From Gracilibacillus suaedae (GTDB taxonomy: Bacteria > Bacillota > Bacilli > Bacillales > Amphibacillaceae), in NCBI RefSeq assembly GCF_017599345.1, contig NZ_JAGFVL010000040.1, positions 1 through 64,000 of the forward strand: a stretch of 64,000 bases of DNA, written 5' to 3'. Below are positions 38,449 through 45,857 of the stretch, piece by piece. The translations under genes and the position numbers were made by a program. Positions within the stretch are counted from its first letter, which is position 1; each line of letters starts with the position of its first letter. A model generated the notes under the pieces. It made no database searches and was not told where the DNA came from. It saw nothing but the letters and a program-made list of their open reading frames with translations.

Positions 38449-40160
38449 TTTATGAACCTCTTTTCTAACGAAACAACAAATGAAATAGTTGTTCCGTTAT
38501 TTTTCTCACTATTAATTGTCAGCCTTGATGTTGAGCCATAATGCATAGATAATCTTAAATTAACATTACGAAGACCATAACTTGTTCCAACCACTTCTTC
38601 TAATTTTTCATCTATTAAGAACCATTCGTTTAATTCTTTTAGTTTTTCCTTTGATATACCGATTCCATTATCCTGAACATGTATACACAAACTATCCTGC
38701 TCCCAATACCCTGTTATACCGATCTTTCCTTGCTTGTTTTCGTTAGGCAATAAACCATGAATAATGCTATTTTCTATTAAAGGTTGTAATACTAATTTCA
38801 GCATATAATATTCCTCCACTTCTTCTGGAATATTTATGTTCAATTGAAATAGATTAGGATATCGTAATTGTTGGATTCTCACATAGTTATTAAGATGCTC
38901 AAGCTCTTGTTTTATCGTGCAATATTCATCACCTTTATTAAGACTGTATCTTAAAAAATTACTTAAAGCAGAAACCATTCTGGAAATCTTCATATCATGA
39001 TTCACAAGTGCCATCCAGTGAATCGAAGCTAATGTATTGTATAAGAAATGCGGGTTTATTTGCGCTTGTAAGGCTTGTAAATCTATTTCTCTCTTACGTG
39101 CCTCATTTCTTTTTACTTGATCCAGCAAACGATAAATTCGCTTATTCAACTTATTATAGCTATCCAATAATAAGCCAATCTCATCACTTGAATGTAAGGA
39201 CACCAACTTCAAACCAGCTGTTGGATCAGAAGTTTGTATAACTTCTGTTAACTTCGACAAAGGTCCAATCACTTTACGAACGAAAAACAACACTAATGCC
39301 GTGACTAGAAGAATTGCGATAATAATTGCCAACAAGGTTAGTTGTAAAAACTTTCGGTTCTCAGCGGTAAATTTCTTTGTAGGGATGATACTAATTAATG
39401 TCCAATCAACTTCTGGCACTTCACTAGATATAATTGTGTTTTCCATTCCCTCCATATTTGTTGTAAATGGGGTTTGATTTGCTTTTAACCATTGAGATAA
39501 ATCTTTCAGATGAACATCAGAATTGGAACGATTACCAGCAGCTAATAAGATATCATCCTTTAATAAATATGTTGTTCCTCCCCACTCCAAATCTACAGCT
39601 TGTAGATATTTTTCCATAACTTGTTGGTCCAGAAAAATGCTCAAATAGCCAATTAGTTGGTAGTCATCCGTACTTCTTATCGGACGATGCAAAGTAATGA
39701 CATCATTTTTATATCGAAAACTTTTTATAACGTTCTGTTTATGATTCACACTATATTCAGCTTTAGAAGATAAAGTTGAAAGGGTAGAAATATTCCGGTT
39801 TTTATTGAGCGGTTCAATTAAGATATTTGCAATATAGGATTTAGAATAAGTCAAATTAGATAAAAAACCATAGACATTCCACCTTTGTTGCACCGTGTTT
39901 TTTTTTGTTATTAAATATTGTTGCACATCGTCATTTCCAATTAAAAAAACTGACATATTATCAACATCATTCACAATAAATTCAAGAGATTTTTCTAGCT
40001 GGTCCAAAGAAGATTGGGCAGATTCCGTTGCTCGTTGTTTCGCAAGATGGTTTGCTGTGAAATAAGAAATAGTACCTAACAAACTAATTGGAATGAGTAC
40101 AGCTAACAACACAAATACAATTAATTGATGCTGAACCGACTTTTTAAACCATCTATACAA
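38445..40160 (-). CDS. YesM-type sensor histidine kinase
   Basis: About 571 residues from the TTG at 40160, which has GGAGG eight bases upstream; an ATG at 40184 is in frame but has no SD. Two membrane helices flank an extracellular sensor (about 40-280), followed by HAMP, a His-kinase domain with INPHFLYNTLASIHWMAL (phospho-acceptor His in NPHFLYN) and a GHKL ATPase (IQDNGIGISKEKL type). Kinases of this class sense sugars, often through a binding protein. Forms an operon with the YesN-type regulator; divergent from the deacetylase operon. Confidence 0.92.
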   Translation of the reverse strand: MYRWFKKSVQHQLIVFVLLAVLIPISLLGTISYFTANHLAKQRATESAQSSLDQLEKSLEFIVNDVDNMSVFLIGNDDVQQYLITKKNTVQQRWNVYGFLSNLTYSKSYIANILIEPLNKNRNISTLSTLSSKAEYSVNHKQNVIKSFRYKNDVITLHRPIRSTDDYQLIGYLSIFLDQQVMEKYLQAVDLEWGGTTYLLKDDILLAAGNRSNSDVHLKDLSQWLKANQTPFTTNMEGMENTIISSEVPEVDWTLISIIPTKKFTAENRKFLQLTLLAIIIAILLVTALVLFFVRKVIGPLSKLTEVIQTSDPTAGLKLVSLHSSDEIGLLLDSYNKLNKRIYRLLDQVKRNEARKREIDLQALQAQINPHFLYNTLASIHWMALVNHDMKISRMVSALSNFLRYSLNKGDEYCTIKQELEHLNNYVRIQQLRYPNLFQLNINIPEEVEEYYMLKLVLQPLIENSIIHGLLPNENKQGKIGITGYWEQDSLCIHVQDNGIGISKEKLKELNEWFLIDEKLEEVVGTSYGLRNVNLRLSMHYGSTSRLTINSEKNNGTTISFVVSLEKRFIK

Positions 40161-40174
40161 GCTACACACCTCCG

Positions 40175-40190
40175 ATACAGTCATCTATAC
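40175..40190 (-). promoter_or_regulatory. GTATAGAT-type site before the sensor kinase
   Basis: Minus strand GTATAGATGACTGTAT, a near match to the palindrome at 40297. It lies just upstream of the kinase SD if the TTG start is used. Confidence 0.3.
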
Positions 40191-40296
40191 CATTAATAGA
40201 ATTTTAGTTGGATTATATCACCAATCGATTATCAAGTAAATAACTATATCAATTGCGTCATACATGCAGATAATATTTATAAATTTATCGTTTTAT

Positions 40297-40312
40297 GTAT
40301 AGACATCTATAC
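40297..40312 (+). promoter_or_regulatory. Perfect GTATAGA-CA-TCTATAC palindrome before the deacetylase operon
   Basis: Two 7-base half-sites, exactly inverted, with two bases between. It ends 38 bases before the amidohydrolase ATG and overlaps a possible -10 (TATACT, 40308-40313). The form resembles GntR/HutC (NagR-like) operators. Related sites lie before the PTS operon and the LPMO. Confidence 0.6.
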
Positions 40313-40350
40313 TTAAAATTGATATTCTTTTGTCATAAGGGGTGAAATAT

Positions 40351-41451
40351 ATGACATATTCGTATGTATTACAGAATGTGAAATTCGCTACCGGGCGGAA
40401 AGTGGATATGGTGATTAGAAATGGTCGAATTGCTGAAATTACCAAGGCTGGAAAAGGAATAGCGCAGGAAAAATTCAATTATTCTGGCTGTTATGTGTCG
40501 AGCGGGTGGATTGACCTACATGTACATGCAAATAAAGCATTACATCCATACGGAGACGAAATAGATGAAATTGGTGTTAAACAAGGTGTAACAACCATTG
40601 TGGACGCTGGAAGTTGTGGTGCAAACAATGTAAGCGATATCCTTGATGCTGAGAAGGTGCATAAGACAAATTTATATGTGTTTTTAAATATTTCAGCTAT
40701 CGGCCTTACGAGAATGGATGAACTATCTAATCTGAAATGGATAGATGAACAGAAAGTAGTGGATACCATTGCTAAATATCGCGAGAAAATCATTGGACTT
40801 AAAGCTAGAATAAGTAACAGTGTTGTGAAGGACAACGACATTATGCCATTACAAATCGCCAAAAAATTTTCTCGTCTTACCTCCCTACCATTAATGGTAC
40901 ATATTGGTTCAGCTCCACCAGCTATTAACGATATTTTAAGATTACTAGATCGAAAGGATATTGTGACACATTTTCTAAACGGGAAAAGCAATAATTTATT
41001 TGATCAGAATGGTAATCCACTAAAAGAGCTGCAACAGGCAATCCACCGTGGGGTGTTGTTAGATGTGGGCCACGGCAGTGCAAGCTTTTCCTTTCAAGTT
41101 GCGGAGTATGCCAAAAAGCATCAAATCTATCCTTTTTCGATCAGTACTGATATTTACCGGGAGAATCGGCAGAATGGTCCAGTGTACAGCTTAGCTCATG
41201 TAGCCAGTAAATTTCTCTATCTTGGCTACTCTTTGGAACAAGTCATCAATGCCATAACCATATACCCTGCCCAAGCTATAGGAATGCCTGAGTTAGCTAC
41301 CATTGCAGCAGGTGAAAATGCTAACTTGACAATATTTAAGATGGCAAATAAAAAAACGGTTTTAGTTGATTCAGTTGGAGAAGAGAGAATTACCAATCAA
41401 ATGATCGTACCTAAAGGAGTGGTAAAGGATGGCGAACTTATTACATGCTAA
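40351..41451 (+). CDS. Amidohydrolase, putative N-acetylglucosaminate deacetylase
   Basis: 366 residues from the ATG at 40351 (AAGGGGTG six bases upstream; a GTG three codons earlier is less likely). Metal-dependent amidohydrolase barrel with all ligands visible: HxH in WIDLHVHANK, the carbamylated Lys in IIGLKARISN, His in LMVHIGSAPP, His in IVTHFLNGK and Asp in SISTDIYREN. It belongs to the amidohydrolase/deacetylase group found beside DgaE/DgaF genes. I infer it removes acetyl from N-acetyl-D-glucosaminate; the substrate is not proven. First of four overlapping genes. Confidence 0.85.
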   Translation: MTYSYVLQNVKFATGRKVDMVIRNGRIAEITKAGKGIAQEKFNYSGCYVSSGWIDLHVHANKALHPYGDEIDEIGVKQGVTTIVDAGSCGANNVSDILDAEKVHKTNLYVFLNISAIGLTRMDELSNLKWIDEQKVVDTIAKYREKIIGLKARISNSVVKDNDIMPLQIAKKFSRLTSLPLMVHIGSAPPAINDILRLLDRKDIVTHFLNGKSNNLFDQNGNPLKELQQAIHRGVLLDVGHGSASFSFQVAEYAKKHQIYPFSISTDIYRENRQNGPVYSLAHVASKFLYLGYSLEQVINAITIYPAQAIGMPELATIAAGENANLTIFKMANKKTVLVDSVGEERITNQMIVPKGVVKDGELITC

Positions 41452-42535
41452 ATACGGGCTAAAGCGAGTGATTAATGCAAGTGGCAGAATGAGTATTTTA
41501 GGGGTTTCGGCACCAAATGACAGTGTTATGGACGCAATGAAAATAGGAGCAAAAAACTATATCGAAATAGCTGATTTAGTAGATAAAGCAGGGAGCTATA
41601 TAGCGGATAAATTAGACAGTGAAGATGCGGTCGTCGTTAATTCTGCTTCGAGTGGAATCGCGATGTCAATTGCAGCTCTGGTAACAAAGGGAAATAAGTT
41701 TGATAGTTTAAAACTACACCAAAAAGACATTCCAGAAAATGAAGTGATCTTATTTAAAGGACACAATGTTCAATACGGAGCTCCAATAGAAACCATGATT
41801 CATTTAGGAGGTGGAAGACTAGTAGAAGCCGGCTATGCCAATGAAGGTAGGAAGGAACATTTAGAAGAAACAATAAGCGACAATACGTGTGCTATTTTAT
41901 ATGTCCAATCCCATCATGCCGTTCAAAAAAACATGATAACGGTGGAGGATGCATGGGAAGTTGCCAAAAAATATGGCATTCCCTTTATTATTGATGCTGC
42001 CGCTGAAGAAGATCTGCAAAAATATATATCCTGTTCCGATCTTGTTATCTTCAGTGGTTCGAAAGCTATTGAAGGACCAACCTCGGGCATTGTAGCAGGA
42101 AAAAAACAATACATTGATTGGGTAAAAGTCCAATTATATGGAATCGGCAGAAGTATGAAAGTAGGAAAAGAAGCTATTTTCGGGTTACTTCAGGCAATTG
42201 ATAATTTCTTTAACAAAGAAGATCATAGTCGAGAAGAACGAGACAGCCTTCAAGCCTTACATGTATTAAATGAATTGGATGGTGTTACCGTTGATATTGT
42301 CCAAGATGAAGCGGGAAGAGAGATTTATCGAGGGAGAATCAAGGTTAATCCAATCCAAGCAAGCATGAGTGCAGAAGAATTAGCTACTGCTTTAAGAATC
42401 GGAAAGATCGCTATCTACACTAGAGATTATGGAGTAAAGCAAGGCTTTTTCGATATTGATTCCCGCCCATTACAGGGAAATGATATCGAGATTATTGTTC
42501 AAAGAATCCAGGAGGTTTTAGGAGGTAGTTCATAA
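41429..42535 (+). CDS. dgaE: DgaE-like PLP-dependent glucosaminate ammonia-lyase
   Basis: 368 residues, SelA-like fold type I PLP enzyme. The cofactor Lys is in VIFSGSKAIEGPTSG (near residue 212), the Asp binding the PLP ring is in FIIDAAAEEDL, and the Ser/Ala loop is NSASSGIAMSIAAL. DgaE in Salmonella dehydrates and deaminates D-glucosaminate-6-phosphate to 2-keto-3-deoxygluconate-6-phosphate. Because this cluster has a kinase but no Dga-type PTS, I infer that it acts on unphosphorylated glucosaminate to give KDG. It overlaps the amidohydrolase by 23 bases and the next gene by one. Confidence 0.87.
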   Translation: MANLLHAKYGLKRVINASGRMSILGVSAPNDSVMDAMKIGAKNYIEIADLVDKAGSYIADKLDSEDAVVVNSASSGIAMSIAALVTKGNKFDSLKLHQKDIPENEVILFKGHNVQYGAPIETMIHLGGGRLVEAGYANEGRKEHLEETISDNTCAILYVQSHHAVQKNMITVEDAWEVAKKYGIPFIIDAAAEEDLQKYISCSDLVIFSGSKAIEGPTSGIVAGKKQYIDWVKVQLYGIGRSMKVGKEAIFGLLQAIDNFFNKEDHSREERDSLQALHVLNELDGVTVDIVQDEAGREIYRGRIKVNPIQASMSAEELATALRIGKIAIYTRDYGVKQGFFDIDSRPLQGNDIEIIVQRIQEVLGGSS

Positions 42536-43287
42536 TGGCTTCTATTTTTAATCACTTTTATCAAAATCGGGTTGCTTTAAATGTATTAGCCAACAGTATC
42601 GATAACGCGAAAGACATCTATCAAGCTGCTGAAAAACATGTACTAGTTGGTGTTTTATCTAAGGATTACCGAACAACAGATGAAGCTATACTGGCTATGA
42701 AAGCATATGGTGCAGCAATAGAGGATGCAGTCTCGATCGGACTCGGAGCAGGAGATAGTAGGCAAGCACCAGTAGTTGCTGAGATAGCAAAACAATATCC
42801 GGGCAAGCATATAAATCAAGTATTTCCATATGTCGGACAAACGAAAGCAAATACGGATAAGCAAGATTGTTGGATTAATAGCTTAGTAACACCTACTGGG
42901 AAGATTGGTTACGTCAATATTTCAACAGGTCCTATTAGTGAACATGCAGAAAAAGCGATTGTTCCTGTCAAATCTGCTATTTCATTAGTTCGTGATATGG
43001 GAGGAAAGGCACTTAAATATTTTCCGATGCAAGGTTTAGCGACAATAGATGAGTACAAAGCCGTCGCCAAAGCGTGTGGTGAAGAAAACTTTGCACTAGA
43101 GCCTACTGGCAGTATAGATAAAACAAACTTCACTGAAATATTGGATATTGCCTTATCAGCCAATGTACCGCAGATCATTCCCCATGTTTATTCATCGATT
43201 ATTGATAAAGAAACTGGGAAGACCAATGTTGATGATGTAACCTTTTTACTACAACAAGTGAAAAAGCTGGTTGATCAATATGACTAA
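42535..43287 (+). CDS. dgaF: DgaF-like 2-keto-3-deoxy-6-phosphogluconate aldolase
   Basis: 250 residues, beta/alpha-barrel KDGP aldolase of the DgaF family (larger than the classical Eda of about 210). Visible segments are VLVGVLSKDYRTTDEAILAMKAYG, INQVFPYVGQTKAN, LVTPTGKIGYVNISTGP and ALKYFPMQGL. It would split KDG-6-phosphate to pyruvate and glyceraldehyde-3-phosphate. Start ATG in the sequence TAATG, sharing a base with the dgaE stop; SD AGGAGG about 20 bases upstream, so coupling is likely. Confidence 0.87.
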   Translation: MASIFNHFYQNRVALNVLANSIDNAKDIYQAAEKHVLVGVLSKDYRTTDEAILAMKAYGAAIEDAVSIGLGAGDSRQAPVVAEIAKQYPGKHINQVFPYVGQTKANTDKQDCWINSLVTPTGKIGYVNISTGPISEHAEKAIVPVKSAISLVRDMGGKALKYFPMQGLATIDEYKAVAKACGEENFALEPTGSIDKTNFTEILDIALSANVPQIIPHVYSSIIDKETGKTNVDDVTFLLQQVKKLVDQYD

Positions 43288-44296
43288 GAAAATCGCAGCC
43301 TTTGGTGAAGTAATGATGCGTATGCAAGTACCTGAGAATCTACTGCTGACACAAGCCAATTCTTTACAATATTCGTTTTCAGGTACAGGGGTAAATATTA
43401 CTGGCAGTATCGAAAAATTAGGATATAAAAGTGCACTCATTTCAACACTACCAGCTAATCCAATTGGTGATGCTGCTATTTCTCATTTACAAAAGCTCGG
43501 CATTTCGACCGATTATATCGCCCGATCAGGTAATTATATCGGAATGTATTTTTTAGAGAATGGAATTGGTGCTCGGCCAAGTCGTGTAACTTACTCCAAT
43601 CGTATGGAAAGTAGCTTTAATACCGCAAGTAAATCCAACTATTCATTTCATAAAATCGCTGAAGAGATCGACTTATTACATGTATGTGGGATAACACTAG
43701 CTATGAATGAAAATGTTCGACAGCAATTGATACTGTTAGCTAATTTAGTCAAGGAGCAGGGTGGTATTGTTCTCTTTGATTGCAATTACCGTCCTTCCCT
43801 ATGGGGAGAAAACGGCCATATAAAAGCAAAACCATACTATGAACAACTACTGAACATTGCTGATATAGTGATGATGAATGAGAAAGATGCACTTTACACA
43901 TTAGAATACCACTGTCAGCATCAAGAACGTGAAAAACAGTTAGAGGAACTGATTCCAAAAGTGGCAGAGGAGTACAACATAGCTATACTAGCAGGTACCC
44001 ATCGAACGATTCATCATGATGACTCCCATTCTATTAAAGGCTATTTATATCAGTTAGGGAGATTTCATTATGCAAAGAAGGAACAATTTCGTGTTTTGGA
44101 CCGTATAGGAGCTGGCGATGCTTTTGCAACAGGCATTATTCATGGAAAGCTCCAAGACTATCAACCGCAACAAACGATTCAGTTTGCGACCGCTTCATGT
44201 ATGCTAGCACATACCATTGTAGGTGACACACCACTATCGACCAAGCAAGAGATTTTACAAGCAAGCAACCACCAAATCCGTGATGTAATTAGGTGA
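43280..44296 (+). CDS. kdgK: PfkB-family 2-keto-3-deoxygluconate kinase
   Basis: 338 residues from the ATG at 43280, overlapping dgaF by eight bases; an upstream TTG is less likely. Ribokinase fold with the anion-hole and base motif DRIGAGDAFATGII near the C-terminus and N-terminal FSGTGVNITGSIEKLG. It phosphorylates a sugar acid, most likely KDG, giving the substrate of the aldolase encoded before it. Last gene of the operon, followed by a long hairpin. KdgK is assigned from context; other PfkB substrates are possible. Confidence 0.87.
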   Translation: MTKKIAAFGEVMMRMQVPENLLLTQANSLQYSFSGTGVNITGSIEKLGYKSALISTLPANPIGDAAISHLQKLGISTDYIARSGNYIGMYFLENGIGARPSRVTYSNRMESSFNTASKSNYSFHKIAEEIDLLHVCGITLAMNENVRQQLILLANLVKEQGGIVLFDCNYRPSLWGENGHIKAKPYYEQLLNIADIVMMNEKDALYTLEYHCQHQEREKQLEELIPKVAEEYNIAILAGTHRTIHHDDSHSIKGYLYQLGRFHYAKKEQFRVLDRIGAGDAFATGIIHGKLQDYQPQQTIQFATASCMLAHTIVGDTPLSTKQEILQASNHQIRDVIR

Positions 44297-44300
44297 TAAC

Positions 44301-44337
44301 AACTGTCGGCAACAGCAATGAAATGTTGCCGACAGTT
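44301..44337 (+). terminator. Hairpin after the deacetylase-kinase operon
   Basis: Perfect 14-bp stem AACTGTCGGCAACA/TGTTGCCGACAGTT with a 9-base loop, five bases after the kinase stop. No U-tract follows, so it may stabilise the mRNA end as much as terminate. Confidence 0.65.
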
Positions 44338-44444
44338 GCAGTTGGTGAAGTTGATGTAATTGATGATATCTTCTGCTTCTTTCTTCAATTCAATCACAAA
44401 AGATATAGTTTGTTAATGAACTAAGGATTTTAGGTAATAAGAAA

Positions 44445-44467
44445 AACCGGGAAAACCCACCCGGTCC
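44445..44467 (+). terminator. Short GC hairpin before repeat copy C
   Basis: ACCGGG/CCCGGT with loop AAAACCCA followed by CCTGTT. It corresponds in position and sequence to the hairpin before repeat copy A at 15496. Confidence 0.45.
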
Positions 44468-44472
44468 TGTTC

Positions 44473-44660
44473 AAAGTAGTTATTTTGACATGATTAATAG
44501 TCGTAACAACCGCTTCGGCTTGCCCACTTCGCTTTCCAGGGGGCGTGTCTTCAGCTAACTTTGCAAAGAAGATCGCTTTGCAAAGTGGATCTTCAGATCA
44601 CGCTGATCCCCCAGGAGTTGAAGTGGGCGGCCTTCGCTATTATCAGGCTCTACAACGCTA
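44473..44660 (+). repeat. Structured intergenic repeat, copy C
   Basis: Perfect outer helix GCCCACTTC (44522-44530)/GAAGTGGGC (44620-44628). Middle helix GGGGG (44539-44543)/CCCCC (44608-44612). Inner helix ACTTTGCAAAG (44558-44568)/CTTTGCAAAGT (44576-44586). The upstream flank AAAGTAGTTATTTTGACAT is shared with copy D; the downstream GCTCTACAAC is shared with copy A. Confidence 0.88.
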
Positions 44661-44754
44661 GCATGAAGTAACACAGCTGCTTTTATACTCACGGATAGCG
44701 GTCCATTGTAAAAAAAGTCAACCTATTCCTTCTGACAAGAATTGTTGCACCTTC

Positions 44755-44922
44755 TCATAGCGGAGACTAATTACGGAGACTCCTGTGGGAATAGCACGAG
44801 CCGAAAATCCACTTTGCAAAGTGTTTTTCTTTGCAAAGTTAGTTGAGGCTGTGCCCACGGAAAGCGAAGTAATTAGTCGAAGCGTTGGCAAACACACATA
44901 AAATATGTCAAAATAACTACTT
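44755..44922 (-). repeat. Structured intergenic repeat, copy D (inverted)
   Basis: Same element in the opposite direction. Outer helix GACTAATTAC (44765-44774)/GTAATTAGTC (44869-44878), middle GTGGG (44785-44789)/CCCAC (44854-44858), inner ACTTTGCAAAG (44811-44821)/CTTTGCAAAGT (44829-44839). With copy C it makes a 450-base inverted pair. The rest of the 44297-45099 gap (44930-45068) has a stretch AAAAGCGCAGAGCGCCCGC that may be a fragment of another Bacillaceae repeat. Confidence 0.88.
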
Positions 44923-45064
44923 CGTTAAACACGGTCATTACGCTGATTATATACTTTCTTACCTTTTAAGAAAAGCGCAGAGCGCCCGCTTAGCTTCCTT
45001 GTGTTACTTAAAGTGGGGATCTTACAGACGTTTAGCACTGTGACAAATACGGATTCAAAGATAA

Positions 45065-45110
45065 TATTAAAAAGCATAATCGACCAATGATCTGGCCGCT
45101 TATGCTTTTT
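45065..45110 (-). terminator. Terminator of the LplABC-type operon
   Basis: Perfect 11-bp stem AAAAAGCATAA/TTATGCTTTTT (45069-45079, 45100-45110) overlapping the end of the YesL gene. The U-tract on the minus strand is within and just beyond the 3' arm. Confidence 0.85.
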
Positions 45111-45828
45111 GGGGGTTCCATTGTTTTTTACTTTCATTCTTTTCCTTTATTCTTTTTGCTCTTAGGTAGATGAAATAATAACCTAGAAAACAGATGATTG
45201 CAGGCAAAATCCCACCATACAACACAAAAAATATGGGGTGTAGCCAGTATAAAATATAGAGACAAACACCTGAAACACCAATTACAGAAATGGTATAATG
45301 TGGAAAACCAATACTCATTATGATAGATTTTTTGATGGATGCAATAAATGTAAGATGATAATGTACACTATCCGCAAAGAAATAACTCGTAAATGCTAAT
45401 AAAAACATAGTAAGAGCGAGGTAAATATAAGACAATCCGGAACCTAACTCAATCCCTGATAATTGATAATTATAAATCCAAACCAACCAAATAACAGTAA
45501 TCGTTATCCCACCTACAAGACTGCGAGCATAATTTTGTTTATAAGTCTTCCAGAAATAAGATAGTAATCTATCATCCTTCTTATATAACACCCCTCTTCT
45601 TACTACCGCAAACATTGCATTAGTGGCAGGAAAGGAAATAAAGGGGAGTAAGAGTATGATAATGATAAGAAGCAAATACAGTTTATCCATACTGTTTACT
45701 GTTAATGTAGCCAGTACCATATACACGATTGGAAAATTAAAAATGACCCAAATCATATTTACCAGTAGTAATTTCATCATCCAATACGATATTTGATAAA
45801 ACCTACCGATCATTCCCATCGATTCCAT
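45100..45828 (-). CDS. YesL-family (DUF624) membrane protein
   Basis: 242 residues with five to six membrane helices and N-terminal MGMIGRFYQISYWMMKLLLVNMIWVIF typical of DUF624. YesL proteins are encoded with LplABC/YtcQ-type sugar ABC transporters in Bacillus; their task is not known. Last gene of this operon, 29 bases after the binding-protein gene. Start ATG with GGGGAG nine bases upstream. Confidence 0.85.
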   Translation of the reverse strand: MESMGMIGRFYQISYWMMKLLLVNMIWVIFNFPIVYMVLATLTVNSMDKLYLLLIIIILLLPFISFPATNAMFAVVRRGVLYKKDDRLLSYFWKTYKQNYARSLVGGITITVIWLVWIYNYQLSGIELGSGLSYIYLALTMFLLAFTSYFFADSVHYHLTFIASIKKSIIMSIGFPHYTISVIGVSGVCLYILYWLHPIFFVLYGGILPAIICFLGYYFIYLRAKRIKEKNESKKQWNPQKA

Positions 45829-45857
45829 GATGATTTACTCCCCTTCCATTCAATCAT

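Noticed and set aside
15580-44922. The interspersed hairpin elements as a CRISPR array or an attachment site
   Set aside because: They are tens of kilobases apart, differ in helix sequence and carry no regularly spaced unique spacers.
44925-45137. 70-codon minus-strand frame next to repeat copy D
   Set aside because: It overlaps the terminator and the end of the YesL gene and reads through repeat-like DNA.
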